From Robiginitomaculum sp. (GTDB taxonomy: Bacteria > Pseudomonadota > Alphaproteobacteria > Caulobacterales > Maricaulaceae): a DNA stretch of 64,000 bases. A model generated the notes under the pieces. The model made no database searches. It was not told the DNA's origin and saw only the letters and a program-made list of their open reading frames with translations. Position numbers and translations under genes: made by a program. Location: assembly GCA_002733495.1 (NCBI GenBank), contig NVVV01000006.1, forward strand, positions 1 to 64,000, read 5' to 3'. Below, piece by piece: positions 26,680-34,883 of the stretch. Every line of letters starts with the position of its first letter. The first letter of the stretch is position 1.

Positions 26680-26757
26680 TGGTCGGAGTAGCAAGATTTG
26701 AACTTGCGACCCCCGCCTTCCGAAGACGGTACTCTAACCAGGCTGAGCTATACTCCG
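26680..26757 (-). tRNA. tRNA-Pro (anticodon CGG)
   Basis: 78 nt with encoded CCA. The acceptor CGGAGTA pairs with TACTCCG (C1-G72, A73, as in bacterial tRNA-Pro). D stem GCTC/GAGT, anticodon stem CCGTC/GGCGG with loop TTCGGAA (anticodon CGG), and T arm GCAAG-TTCAAAT-CTTGC. Position 37 is A rather than the G nearly always found in tRNA-Pro. The T loop has A at position 57, which is normal. It is transcribed away from the flavoprotein gene at 26865. Confidence 0.95.
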
Positions 26758-26864
26758 ACTAAGCGCGGTATATATCGGGTAGTGTTATGCCTTGCAAGCC
26801 AGTTTTCCATATGGCCAGTGTGCCTTATAAGTAGGCAATGTAATTTTTTATCTTTGGGCTTTTG

Positions 26865-28073
26865 ATGCGCGCACCAGATTATAAAAGCAGTTATGACGTT
26901 ATCATTATCGGCGCCGGGGCGGCGGGGATGATGTGTGGGGCCGTGGCTGGCAAAGCCGGGCGGCGGGTGCTGATTCTGGATCACGCGAAAACTGCCGGCG
27001 AGAAAATTCGTATTTCCGGTGGTGGGCGCTGTAATTTTACCAATGTGCACTGTGGGCCAGAGAATTTCATTTCGCAAAACCCGCATTTTTGTAAATCAGC
27101 CCTGGCAGGGTATTCGCCGCAGGACTTCATAGATCAGGTCGACGCGCAGAGAATCAGTTGGCATGAAAAAACGCGGGGCCAGCTTTTTTGCGACGGGCGC
27201 GCAACGCAAATTGTCGATATGCTGGTTGAGACCTGTGAGCAGGCGGGCAACACCATTTTACTGGAAACCAAAATCAGTGATGTCCAAAAAGAGGATGCTG
27301 GCTTTGTGCTCAGCACATCGCGTGGACGCTTTCGTGCTGGTGCGGTGGTGGTGGCTTGTGGCGGACCGTCCATTCCCAAAATGGGCGCCACTGGCTTTGG
27401 TTATCAGATCGCCGAACAGTTCGGCCTTGCGCTTGTGCCGCGTCAGGCAGCATTGGTGCCGCTGATATTTTCTGGCCTGCTTGGCGATTCCATGCGGGCT
27501 CTGGCCGGGGTAAGCGTGAGGGGCCGTGTAACCTGTGGCCGGGCTGTTTTTGATGAAGGGGTACTCTTTACACATAGGGGGCTGTCCGGGCCGGCCATCT
27601 TGCAAGTTTCTTCTTATTGGTCGAAGGGCGAGAGAATCACCATTGATCTGGCACCGGGTCATGACCTTCTGGCAGAGGCCAAAACAGCCCGTCTGGAAAG
27701 CCCCAAGCAAAGCCCGGCAGGATTTTTGTCGACGTTTCTGCCGCAAAGACTGGCGCGCTCTATTGCACAAGATGTGCAACAGAATCGCCTGGCGGACATG
27801 AATGATGCGGCGCTGGAAAAACTGGCAGCGCGGATCAATGCATGGACGGTGCTGCCAGAGGAAACACAGGGCTACCGCATTGCCGAGGTCACGCGCGGCG
27901 GCGTGAATACCAACGGGCTGTCCTCAAAGACCATGCAGGCCAAAGCCGTACCGGGTCTTTATTTTATCGGCGAAGTTGTTGATGTCACCGGGCATCTCGG
28001 GGGGCATAATTTTCAGTGGGCCTGGGCCAGCGGCGTGGCTGCGGGGCAGGCGCTTGGCGCGCAAAGCACATAA
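26865..28073 (+). CDS. NAD(P)/FAD-dependent oxidoreductase, HI0933/YhiN family
   Basis: A 402-residue flavoprotein. The FAD-binding DVIIIGAGAAGMMCGAVAGK, then EKIRISGGGRCNFTN, and late motifs EVTRGGVNTNGLSSKTMQ and GEVVDVTGHLGGHNFQWAWA are diagnostic of the HI0933-like (BaiN/YhiN) family. The reaction is uncertain in most members. ATG at 26865 is preferred over a TTG three bases earlier; no clear ribosome site. Flanked by tRNA-Pro and tRNA-Gln. Confidence 0.93.
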   Translation: MRAPDYKSSYDVIIIGAGAAGMMCGAVAGKAGRRVLILDHAKTAGEKIRISGGGRCNFTNVHCGPENFISQNPHFCKSALAGYSPQDFIDQVDAQRISWHEKTRGQLFCDGRATQIVDMLVETCEQAGNTILLETKISDVQKEDAGFVLSTSRGRFRAGAVVVACGGPSIPKMGATGFGYQIAEQFGLALVPRQAALVPLIFSGLLGDSMRALAGVSVRGRVTCGRAVFDEGVLFTHRGLSGPAILQVSSYWSKGERITIDLAPGHDLLAEAKTARLESPKQSPAGFLSTFLPQRLARSIAQDVQQNRLADMNDAALEKLAARINAWTVLPEETQGYRIAEVTRGGVNTNGLSSKTMQAKAVPGLYFIGEVVDVTGHLGGHNFQWAWASGVAAGQALGAQST

Positions 28074-28215
28074 AACGCAGGCAATTACAGCCTGCTAGTC
28101 TCCTCAGACAGATCCAGAAACTGCACTTCGCAGAAAAGAGCGCAGACAGGGCGTTGCAATTGATGGGGGTTGGCGTTATTACGCGGCCTCCGTCGGGTTC
28201 GTCCCGAGACTATGG

Positions 28216-28290
<75 letters not shown>

Positions 28291-28661
28291 TATTTCCCTC
28301 TATAAGCGAGTTTTCAGACTTTGCTTGGCTAACTACTGAAATTCTTGCATACACAGTATTGATTGGTGACGTGGATCAGTGTTAGCGTTCTTAGCAAGAG
28401 GCGCGTAATGGGCAAGTTACAGTGTCCAGTCAGATGGTGGACTAACCACCGCAAAGCAGAAGTCAGCGGATCAACCGCTGCGTATTGAAGGGGGCGTGTT
28501 GCACATAGCAACGAAGAACCCTTCCAACTTATCCGCTTTAGTGGCGGGGTGCGATTCGCACCATTTGCGGGGTGGTTGACAAATATGTCAGGCCTTTTTT
28601 TTAGAATTTACGGCGCGCCTGTTTCGTCTGGTCGCGGCAGGGTCCTTTTGTGGAGCATGGT
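28291..28661 (+). other. Non-coding gap with five compact stem-loops
   Basis: No gene is supportable here. Between 28436 and 28562 the sequence holds GGTGG-ACTAA-CCACC, CAGCGG-ATCAA-CCGCTG, GTTGC-ACATA-GCAAC nested in GAAGGG/CCCTTC, and GGTGCGA-T-TCGCACC. Three loops are A-rich pentamers. A TTGACA at 28576 with a TAGAAT/TTTAGA box 18-20 bases on may be the promoter for the downstream DUF3450-ExbB operon. The structured part would then lie upstream of that promoter and could be a separate small RNA. Confidence 0.45.
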
Positions 28662-29432
28662 ATGACGAAGTTGAAAATATTGACGCGTGTCAGTGTCGCG
28701 ACTCTCGCAGTCGCTACATTTGGTGTTGCGGCCCAAGCGCAGTTATCTTCTGCGATTAAGACAGCGGAGCGTTCAACCGCAGCCGGTGCAGCAGCACAGG
28801 CACGCATTGATCGCATTGATGATCAGGTAGGGGACGTTGTTCGCGAATATCGCGCGGCCCTGCAGGAAAAAGAAACTGTGGCTCTGAATGTTGAGCAACA
28901 GAAAATTTTCCTGAAATCACAGGAAAATGAAATCGACTCACTACGCAGTCAGATCGAACGTGTTGGTGTTATTCAGGCGCAATTGCTGCCAATGATGCTG
29001 CGTATGATCGGCGCGCTGGAGGCTTTTGTGGCCGATGACGTGCCCTTCCAGATGGAAGAGCGTGACGTCCGCATTACCAAGCTTAAAGACCTTGCCAGTG
29101 ATTACAATCAGTCACCTGCGGAGTTGTATCGTCAGATTATGAATGCCTATCAGATCGAACTGTCTTACGGCAATCAGACCACGTCTTACTCTGAAAATGT
29201 TCTGATCGATGGTGAGCCACGTAAAGTGGAATTCCTGCGTATTGGCCGGGTTGCTCTGATCTACACAGACAGCAATCAGAAAATGCATATTTATAACAAG
29301 GCGACGGGCGTTTATGATGATTTGCCGGACAGCTTCAAGCTGGACGTGCAATCTGCGACCCGTATCGCGTTAGAGCAAAAAACCCCTGAAGTCTTCCCTG
29401 CACCGTTGCCTGGCGCAACGAAAGTGCAATAA
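28662..29432 (+). CDS. DUF3450 family periplasmic protein
   Basis: A 256-residue secreted protein: signal peptide ending FGVAAQAQ, a coiled-coil helix at about residues 30-110 (VGDVVREYRAALQEKETVAL), then RMIGALEAFVADDVPFQMEE and EFLRIGRVALIYTDSNQKMH, the DUF3450 signature. DUF3450 proteins are regularly encoded with ExbB-like TonB-system genes. It is first gene of such an operon here. GGAG upstream of the ATG at 28662 sets the start. Likely a periplasmic accessory of the TonB motor (inference from neighbourhood). Confidence 0.9.
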   Translation: MTKLKILTRVSVATLAVATFGVAAQAQLSSAIKTAERSTAAGAAAQARIDRIDDQVGDVVREYRAALQEKETVALNVEQQKIFLKSQENEIDSLRSQIERVGVIQAQLLPMMLRMIGALEAFVADDVPFQMEERDVRITKLKDLASDYNQSPAELYRQIMNAYQIELSYGNQTTSYSENVLIDGEPRKVEFLRIGRVALIYTDSNQKMHIYNKATGVYDDLPDSFKLDVQSATRIALEQKTPEVFPAPLPGATKVQ

Positions 29433-29455
29433 GGTTAGAGAGGCGAGAAAAAGCA

Positions 29456-30832
29456 ATGAAATTTAATATGAAATCGCTTTTGGGTGCCGTCGCGTTAAGC
29501 GCCGCAACCCTGATCGTTCCCGCCGGTGCTGCGTTCGCGCAAAACACCCCGGTGAAGTCTATCGACGAACTGATTGCCCGCGTGGGCCGTGACAGTCGTG
29601 AGGCCAATGCCGAGGCGCAACGCCGCGTGCGGGAATTTACACAAAAGAAAAATCAGCAACAACGTTTGCTAAATCAGGCTAAGTCGCAATTGCGGAGTTT
29701 TCGCTCACAGGAAGCTGCAAACAACAAGAAGCTTGATACCAACAAGGATATGGTGCTGAAGCTGGATGATGATCTGCGTGTTGCGCAGGGCTCGTTTGGC
29801 GAGTTATTCGGCGCTGCCCGTCAGGCCGCCGGTGAAATCAAGGCTGTTGTCGATGTTTCTTTCATCTCTGGTCAGTATCCTGGCCGTGGCGATGATCTTG
29901 GTGACGTTGCCAACAGTTCCAAATTGCCCGAAGTTTTCGAGCTGGAAAATATCTATAAAACGATCCTGCAAGAAGCCAAGGCCCAGGGCGAAGTGGTTAC
30001 CTATTCCGGTTCCATCGCTGATGTGAATGATGGCGCTCCGGTAGAGATTACCCGTGTTGGTCCGTTTACCTCCTGGTTAGCCAAGGAAGCCAGCTTCCTT
30101 AAGGTTGACGACGGTGAACTGGGTATGCTGTCTCGTCAGCCTTCCGGTCGTTTGCGGGCTCTGGCTAAAAACGTCAGTTCCGGCAGCCCCGACAAAATTG
30201 TCAAAGGCCCGGTTGACCCAACCCGTGGTGTTCTGCTTGGTCTGGTGGTTCGTACCCCGACCATTACGGAACGTTATCACGCTGGTGGTAATATCGGTTA
30301 TGCGGTGAGTGTTATGGCCGCGATTGGTACCTTTATTGGCATCTGGCGTCTGTTTGTCCTCTTCACCACATCTATGGCTGTACGCTCTCAAATGCGTAGA
30401 TCCAAGCCTGGCAAGGGTAATCCGCTGGGCCGCATTATGGCTGCTTACGAAAGTGCCAAGGACAAGGATATCGAAACCATCGAGCTGAAACTTGATGATG
30501 CGATCCTGAAGGAAACGGGCAAGCTGGAATTTGGGCTGAGCCTGATCAAGGTTCTGGCTGCTGTGTCTCCATTGATGGGGCTGCTGGGTACGGTTATTGG
30601 TATGATCAAGACCTTCCAGGCGATTACCCTGTTTGGTGCCGGTGATCCGCAGCTGATGGCTGATGGTATCTCTTTTGCCCTGGTGACCACGGTTCTGGGT
30701 CTTCTGTCTGCTATTCCGCTTCTGCTGTTGCACAGCTTCTGCTCCTCTGCGAGCCGCAGCCTGCAGCAAGTATTGGAAGAGCAGGCCGCTGGCATGGTTG
30801 CGGCGAATGCCGAAGCCCGCTCCGGCAAGTAG
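29456..30832 (+). CDS. Long ExbB/TtpC-like proton-channel protein with periplasmic domain
   Basis: A 458-residue protein. The signal peptide ends GAAFAQ. A periplasmic coiled-coil domain (about residues 30-270) precedes a MotA/TolQ/ExbB channel with membrane segments at VMAAIGTFIGIWRLFVLF, VLAAVSPLMGLLGTVIGMIK and FALVTTVLGLLSAIPLLLL. This layout matches TtpC of Vibrio TonB2 systems, an extra ExbB-like part that works with ExbB2/ExbD2/TonB2. It sits 23 bases after the DUF3450 gene. Confidence 0.9.
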   Translation: MKFNMKSLLGAVALSAATLIVPAGAAFAQNTPVKSIDELIARVGRDSREANAEAQRRVREFTQKKNQQQRLLNQAKSQLRSFRSQEAANNKKLDTNKDMVLKLDDDLRVAQGSFGELFGAARQAAGEIKAVVDVSFISGQYPGRGDDLGDVANSSKLPEVFELENIYKTILQEAKAQGEVVTYSGSIADVNDGAPVEITRVGPFTSWLAKEASFLKVDDGELGMLSRQPSGRLRALAKNVSSGSPDKIVKGPVDPTRGVLLGLVVRTPTITERYHAGGNIGYAVSVMAAIGTFIGIWRLFVLFTTSMAVRSQMRRSKPGKGNPLGRIMAAYESAKDKDIETIELKLDDAILKETGKLEFGLSLIKVLAAVSPLMGLLGTVIGMIKTFQAITLFGAGDPQLMADGISFALVTTVLGLLSAIPLLLLHSFCSSASRSLQQVLEEQAAGMVAANAEARSGK

Positions 30833-30868
30833 TCCTTTTGCAACCTTGAAGCTGAGAAGGAATACATT

Positions 30869-31402
30869 ATGCCTGTTTGGCTAAACCCGATGGCGGCCTT
30901 GGATAATCTCCAGCAATTTCTGGAGATGGGCGGGAACGTTCTCCTGCTGATCATGGTCGCCACCTTCTTCATGTGGGCCTTTATTATCGAGCGTATGGCC
31001 TATTATCAGTTTGCGCATGGCCGCATCGTCAAAAAGGCGGTGAATAAATGGGCCTCTCGTGGGGATCACAGATCCTGGTATGCCCATGCCATTCGAGAAC
31101 AGCTGATTTCTGAGGTTCGTCAAAGAACCGAACAGAATATCAGGTTGATCAAAACGCTGGTTGCGATTGCACCTTTGCTGGGCCTTTTGGGTACGGTGAC
31201 GGGTATGATCGAGGTGTTTGATGTGATGGCGGCTACTGGCTCGTCTAACGTCCGCGCCATGTCTGCCGGGGTGTCCAAGGCAACTATCCCGACTATGGCC
31301 GGCATGGTTGCTGCACTCTCTGGACTTATTTTTACAAACCGGCTTGAGCGGCGGGGCCTGCGGGCAACCCAGTCTGTCGCTGATGCCATGGAATTAGGAT
31401 AG
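30869..31402 (+). CDS. exbB: ExbB-type proton channel subunit (short)
   Basis: A 177-residue inner-membrane protein with three membrane helices: LLLIMVATFFMWAFIIERMA, LVAIAPLLGLLGTVTGMIEV and TIPTMAGMVAALSGLIFTNR, the TolQ/ExbB core. It forms the pentameric channel around an ExbD dimer to convert proton flow into TonB work. GAAGGAATACATT upstream gives the ribosome site. 36 bases after the long ExbB gene and 10 before exbD. Confidence 0.93.
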   Translation: MPVWLNPMAALDNLQQFLEMGGNVLLLIMVATFFMWAFIIERMAYYQFAHGRIVKKAVNKWASRGDHRSWYAHAIREQLISEVRQRTEQNIRLIKTLVAIAPLLGLLGTVTGMIEVFDVMAATGSSNVRAMSAGVSKATIPTMAGMVAALSGLIFTNRLERRGLRATQSVADAMELG

Positions 31403-31412
31403 GATCAGGGGT

Positions 31413-31823
31413 ATGCGTAGAGGTGGACGCCATCGCGAGCAGGAAGAAGTCGAAGTCGACATGACGCCGATGCTGGATATTGTTTTTATCCTGCTGATCT
31501 TCTTTATCGTTACGGCCGTTTTTGTTCAGGAGCGCTCCATAAGTCTGGTACCGCCTCCGCCATCAGATAACGAGCCGGAAAAATCTAATCCAGTGATTCT
31601 GATCCAGATCAATGATCGCAATGTGGTCTTTGTGAATGATCAATTGACGGATATCCGACGTGTTGGCCCAGCCATAGAGCGGTTTCGCGCAGACAAGGGC
31701 GACAGTGCTATTCTGATCGTACCGGATGACGAAGCCAGTCATGGGGTGGTGATTACGGTCTTTGATGCCGCCAAGAATACGGGTGCACCAACCATGATCC
31801 AGCGTCAGAAAGACGGGGCCTAA
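31413..31823 (+). CDS. exbD: ExbD-type subunit (first copy)
   Basis: A 136-residue protein with a short basic cytoplasmic start, one membrane helix VDMTPMLDIVFILLIFFIVT containing the essential proton-carrying Asp, and a periplasmic ExbD/TolR domain (PVILIQINDRNVVFVNDQLT). It pairs with the adjacent ExbB. A second, clearly different ExbD follows at 31859. Confidence 0.93.
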   Translation: MRRGGRHREQEEVEVDMTPMLDIVFILLIFFIVTAVFVQERSISLVPPPPSDNEPEKSNPVILIQINDRNVVFVNDQLTDIRRVGPAIERFRADKGDSAILIVPDDEASHGVVITVFDAAKNTGAPTMIQRQKDGA

Positions 31824-31858
31824 TCCACAATCGTGGTTTTACAGACTAGCGGAGTAAA

Positions 31859-32263
31859 GTGATGGCAAGATCACGCGGAAAGAGTAAGGCAGAAGATGTC
31901 GAAATGGATATGACGCCCATGTTGGACGTTGTGTTTATTTTGCTGATCTTCTTTATCGTCACGGCAGTCTTTGTTAAAGAGCCGGGCGTTGATGTAGATA
32001 AACCCTTTTGGGGGCCTGAAGTTTCAGCAGAAAAGCCGTCCATAATGGTGGCTGTGGCCAATGATAATCAGATTTGGATCAACAAGAAAATCGTTCCCAA
32101 GGCTGGGGTTGGCGCCGTTCTTGAAAAGATGAAATCTGAAAACCCAAAGGCTGAAGGTGTTATTCAGGGCGATCAATTAGCCAAGATTGGCACCGTTCTG
32201 GACATTCAGGACATTTTTATTGCTAAGGGTATTCCTGTAAAAGTCTCAATTGAGAGACGGTAG
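31859..32263 (+). CDS. exbD: ExbD-type subunit (second copy)
   Basis: A 134-residue paralogue of the preceding ExbD. The membrane helix MDMTPMLDVVFILLIFFIVT with its Asp is nearly the same, but the periplasmic half differs (PGVDVDKPFWGPEVSAEKPS, then IWINKKIVPKAGVGAVLEKM). Two ExbDs would allow a heterodimer or two alternative motors. A terminator follows at 32311. Confidence 0.93.
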   Translation: MMARSRGKSKAEDVEMDMTPMLDVVFILLIFFIVTAVFVKEPGVDVDKPFWGPEVSAEKPSIMVAVANDNQIWINKKIVPKAGVGAVLEKMKSENPKAEGVIQGDQLAKIGTVLDIQDIFIAKGIPVKVSIERR

Positions 32264-32310
32264 CTTTACTGTCGTGCGGACCAGTTCCTGGTGTTGAAAT
32301 CAAGATTTAG

Positions 32311-32344
32311 CGGCGATGCTCTTTGAAGCCTCGCCGTTTTTTTT
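32311..32344 (+). terminator. Rho-independent terminator after second exbD
   Basis: CGGCGA, a 14-base loop, TCGCCG and then eight or more Ts. It separates the DUF3450-ExbB-ExbD transcript from tonB, which therefore has its own promoter in the 32345-32669 gap. Confidence 0.85.
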
Positions 32345-32504
32345 GTGCTCTGACAAATGATTGCAAGTATAGCATGGAATGGCGAATTTCGTATTTGCAT
32401 GATTAAGGCATGATTACGCCGCCATTATATTACCCTGCCAGGTTGAATGTTCAGTCGCAAAATCGCCCCATTGTTGTGTGAATGTGATTTGAGTGTGAAA
32501 AAAC

Positions 32505-32516
32505 GTGAATATTCAC
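32505..32516. promoter_or_regulatory. Palindrome and TGTGAA repeats upstream of tonB
   Basis: GTGAATATTCAC is a perfect 12-bp palindrome, preceded by TGTGTGAATGTGATTTGAGT with repeated TGTGA words. It lies about 155 bp upstream of the tonB ATG, after the terminator. A likely transcription-factor site for tonB, identity unknown. The rest of 32264-32669 holds no gene I can support; the open frame before the tonB ATG lacks a start signal. Confidence 0.4.
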
Positions 32517-32669
32517 ACATTTGGACTGAAAAAGTGCTGTTCTCGACGCTTTCTTGTCGATAAAGTACAAAAAAGCCGATCAAAATCGGTGATTCAGGGG
32601 TGGGTATTTATGTGCCCTAATTGTGAGTCGCGATTATTTTTTATCGGTGTGGTGCAACAGGAGTTCTTG

Positions 32670-33269
32670 ATGCGTTTCTTAGCTGGATTGCCAATCGCTG
32701 CCGTCATAACCATTGGCTTATTTTTGCTGATGCGGTTTTTTATCTCAGGCGATTTTAAATTGGCGGATAAAGAAGAATCGGTTCGTTTTGATATTAACCC
32801 TAAGGTTCAGGAGCTGGAGGTACGCCAGCGTGACGCTAAGCCTGAGCGCACAAAGGATGTGAAACCACCACCTCCGCCACCCGCGATTGAAAAGCAAAAA
32901 GCAGTACAGCCAAACGAAGGCATTGCCTCTGTCTCCGGTTCTATTCCTGATTTTGAACCGCCACAATTGAACCGTGGCAATATGAACTTTCAGGTCAGCG
33001 ACCGTGATGCCCAGCCCTTGGTGCGGATCGAACCGATCTATCCGCCACGGGCCGCTGAACAAGGCCGTGAGGGAACTTGCGAAGGCAGGTTTGATGTGAG
33101 TGCCACCGGCAAGCCGTATAATATTCACGTAACTTGTTCATCATCCCTGTTTGTCCGGGCTGCAACGCGGGCTATCGAAAAGTGGAAATACAACCCCAAA
33201 ATTGTCGATAGCCAGGCGGTTTCTCGTAGTGGTGTGATGACGCCATTCAAATTTCAACTGGCTGATTAA
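32670..33269 (+). CDS. tonB: TonB energy transducer
   Basis: A 199-residue protein: N-terminal membrane helix (LAGLPIAAVITIGLFLLMRF), a Pro/Lys spacer (VKPPPPPPAIEKQ) and a C-terminal TonB domain (VRIEPIYPPRAAEQGREGTC, then FVRAATRAIEKWKYNPKI). It spans the periplasm and pulls on TonB boxes of outer-membrane receptors. The His of the E. coli SxxxH motif is not present in its membrane helix. CAGGAG 7 bases before ATG 32670 sets the start; an open frame extends 55 codons upstream. Two Cys in the C-terminal domain could form a disulfide. Confidence 0.92.
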   Translation: MRFLAGLPIAAVITIGLFLLMRFFISGDFKLADKEESVRFDINPKVQELEVRQRDAKPERTKDVKPPPPPPAIEKQKAVQPNEGIASVSGSIPDFEPPQLNRGNMNFQVSDRDAQPLVRIEPIYPPRAAEQGREGTCEGRFDVSATGKPYNIHVTCSSSLFVRAATRAIEKWKYNPKIVDSQAVSRSGVMTPFKFQLAD

Positions 33270-33340
33270 ACAATACCTCTGCGGCTTGGCTGCCGCACTA
33301 TATTGGTCAGAAGAGTAAATAGCGCCGAGGAGATTAAGGC

Positions 33341-34804
33341 ATGTTTGGATCTAAGTTGCATCGCGATAACGGGTGGCTGTCACAGCTTTCTCTGGTGATC
33401 ATGGTTGCCTTTGCTACCGTGGTCTTTACGGCAGGACCGGCCGATGCACAGTCTCGCAGAAAGGAAAAGGAACAGAAAACGGAAGGCCGTGTTCTGAGCA
33501 CCAGTGTTGGTGAGGCCATTATCGAAGCACAAGAAGCACTGTCAGCAGAACCACCAGACAATAACACCTCGATTGCTGTGCTGACTAAATTGCTGACCAA
33601 GGATAAACTGTCTCCCTATGAAAGGGCGATTACCTATCAAATCCGAGGGCAGGCCCAGTATGGTGCAGGCAATATGCGTGGTACAATCAGTGACTGGGAG
33701 TCGGCCATTGCCACTGGGGCTCTGAATCAGGGTGAAATCGATAGCCTGACGCCAAATATCGGGCAGCTCTACATTGCTGAGGGCGAATACGTAAAAGGGG
33801 CGACCATCCTTGAAAACTGGTTGCGTAATGGTGGTAAGGCCAATGATCGCATCCATTTGATGATTGCCCAATCCTGGCTGCAAGCTGATGCATATCGCAA
33901 AGCCTTGCCTCATGCAGAAGCCGCTTTTCGTATGGCGAACCCTAAAAAGAAAAAGCATTTTGATATTCTGAATTATGTCTATCATGAAATGAAAATGCCA
34001 GCAAAACAGGCAAAACTACTGGAACAGGAAGTTTCTATCTGGCCTGATGACAAGAAAATCTGGAGAGCTATTGCCTCTTTGAAGCAGATGGCGAACAAGT
34101 CTCGCGAAGCCTTTGAAGTCAACAAAATCATGTATTTGAATGGTATGTTGCAAAAAGAGCGTGAGCTTTTGGCGCTGGCCCAGTATTACAGCTATTACGA
34201 AGTGCCATATCGGGGGGCTTCTATTCTGGAACGCGAAATGAATGCGGGCCGGGTCTCAAAAAAGAAAAAGAACCTGGAATTGCTGGCCAATATGTGGCGC
34301 CAGGCACGCGAATACGAACGGGCTATTCCTATTTTAACCGCCGCTGCCGATATTGCTGGCGATGGTGGTCTTTATGAAAAACTGGGCGAGGCGTATTACT
34401 CGGAAGAGCAATATGACAAGGCCGAAAAAGCCTTCAGAAAAGCGATTGAAAAAGGCATTAAAAAACCTGGCAATGCGTATATCCTGATCGCGAATTCGCT
34501 TTATGAACGTGACCGTCCGCGCGATGCCATCAAAGAGTTTAAAAAAGCGGTACAATATCCCTATGCGCGTAAAATCGCCACTGGCTGGATCCGCTTTATC
34601 AATGGTGAATTTCAAGTGGCGCGTAAACAGGCAGAGTTTAAGTACAAGGTTAAACTGGACGAATGCAAAAATCAGGTTGATCGTAAAAGGCGTATGGGTG
34701 CAGAATTCCTGGAAGGCGTTGGTGAAATTTCCAAAGAATGCGTCATTATTCTTGCCAAAGAGGAAGCAAAAGAAAAAGCCAAAAAGGCAGCGCGCAAAAG
34801 CTAA
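33341..34804 (+). CDS. TPR-repeat protein of the TonB system
   Basis: A 487-residue secreted protein: signal peptide ending GPADAQS, then about ten TPR-like helical repeats (for example YEKLGEAYYSEEQYDKAEKA and AYILIANSLYERDRPRDAIK) and a Lys/Ala-rich tail. TPR genes follow tonB2 in Vibrio TonB2 operons and are needed for TonB2 function there. It lies 71 bases after tonB and ends before a strong terminator, so it is probably in the tonB transcript. Confidence 0.88.
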   Translation: MFGSKLHRDNGWLSQLSLVIMVAFATVVFTAGPADAQSRRKEKEQKTEGRVLSTSVGEAIIEAQEALSAEPPDNNTSIAVLTKLLTKDKLSPYERAITYQIRGQAQYGAGNMRGTISDWESAIATGALNQGEIDSLTPNIGQLYIAEGEYVKGATILENWLRNGGKANDRIHLMIAQSWLQADAYRKALPHAEAAFRMANPKKKKHFDILNYVYHEMKMPAKQAKLLEQEVSIWPDDKKIWRAIASLKQMANKSREAFEVNKIMYLNGMLQKERELLALAQYYSYYEVPYRGASILEREMNAGRVSKKKKNLELLANMWRQAREYERAIPILTAAADIAGDGGLYEKLGEAYYSEEQYDKAEKAFRKAIEKGIKKPGNAYILIANSLYERDRPRDAIKEFKKAVQYPYARKIATGWIRFINGEFQVARKQAEFKYKVKLDECKNQVDRKRRMGAEFLEGVGEISKECVIILAKEEAKEKAKKAARKS

Positions 34805-34830
34805 GACTTTCGCACGGAACTGATATTGAA

Positions 34831-34857
34831 AACCCGGCTCTGGAGGCCGGGTTTTTA
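34831..34857 (+). terminator. Rho-independent terminator after the TPR gene
   Basis: AACCCGGC-TCTGGA-GGCCGGGTT followed by TTTTATT: an 8-bp GC-rich stem with a T run, 27 bases after the stop codon. It also lies between convergent genes. Confidence 0.85.
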
Positions 34858-34883
34858 TTGTCAGCAGCTTTCAGCAGAAAAGC

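Noticed and set aside
26680-26757. tRNA-Arg, suggested by GTCGGAG at the apparent 5' end
   Set aside because: Proper folding puts C1 at 26757 with C1-G72 and anticodon CGG, which is proline.
28329-28511. 60-residue minus-strand ORF in the gap after tRNA-Gln
   Set aside because: No ribosome site or recognisable motif, and it covers the hairpin-rich non-coding region.
30077-30769. 230-residue minus-strand ORF inside the long ExbB gene
   Set aside because: It is the reverse complement of a clear gene with Gln/His/Asn-rich shadow composition and no ribosome site.
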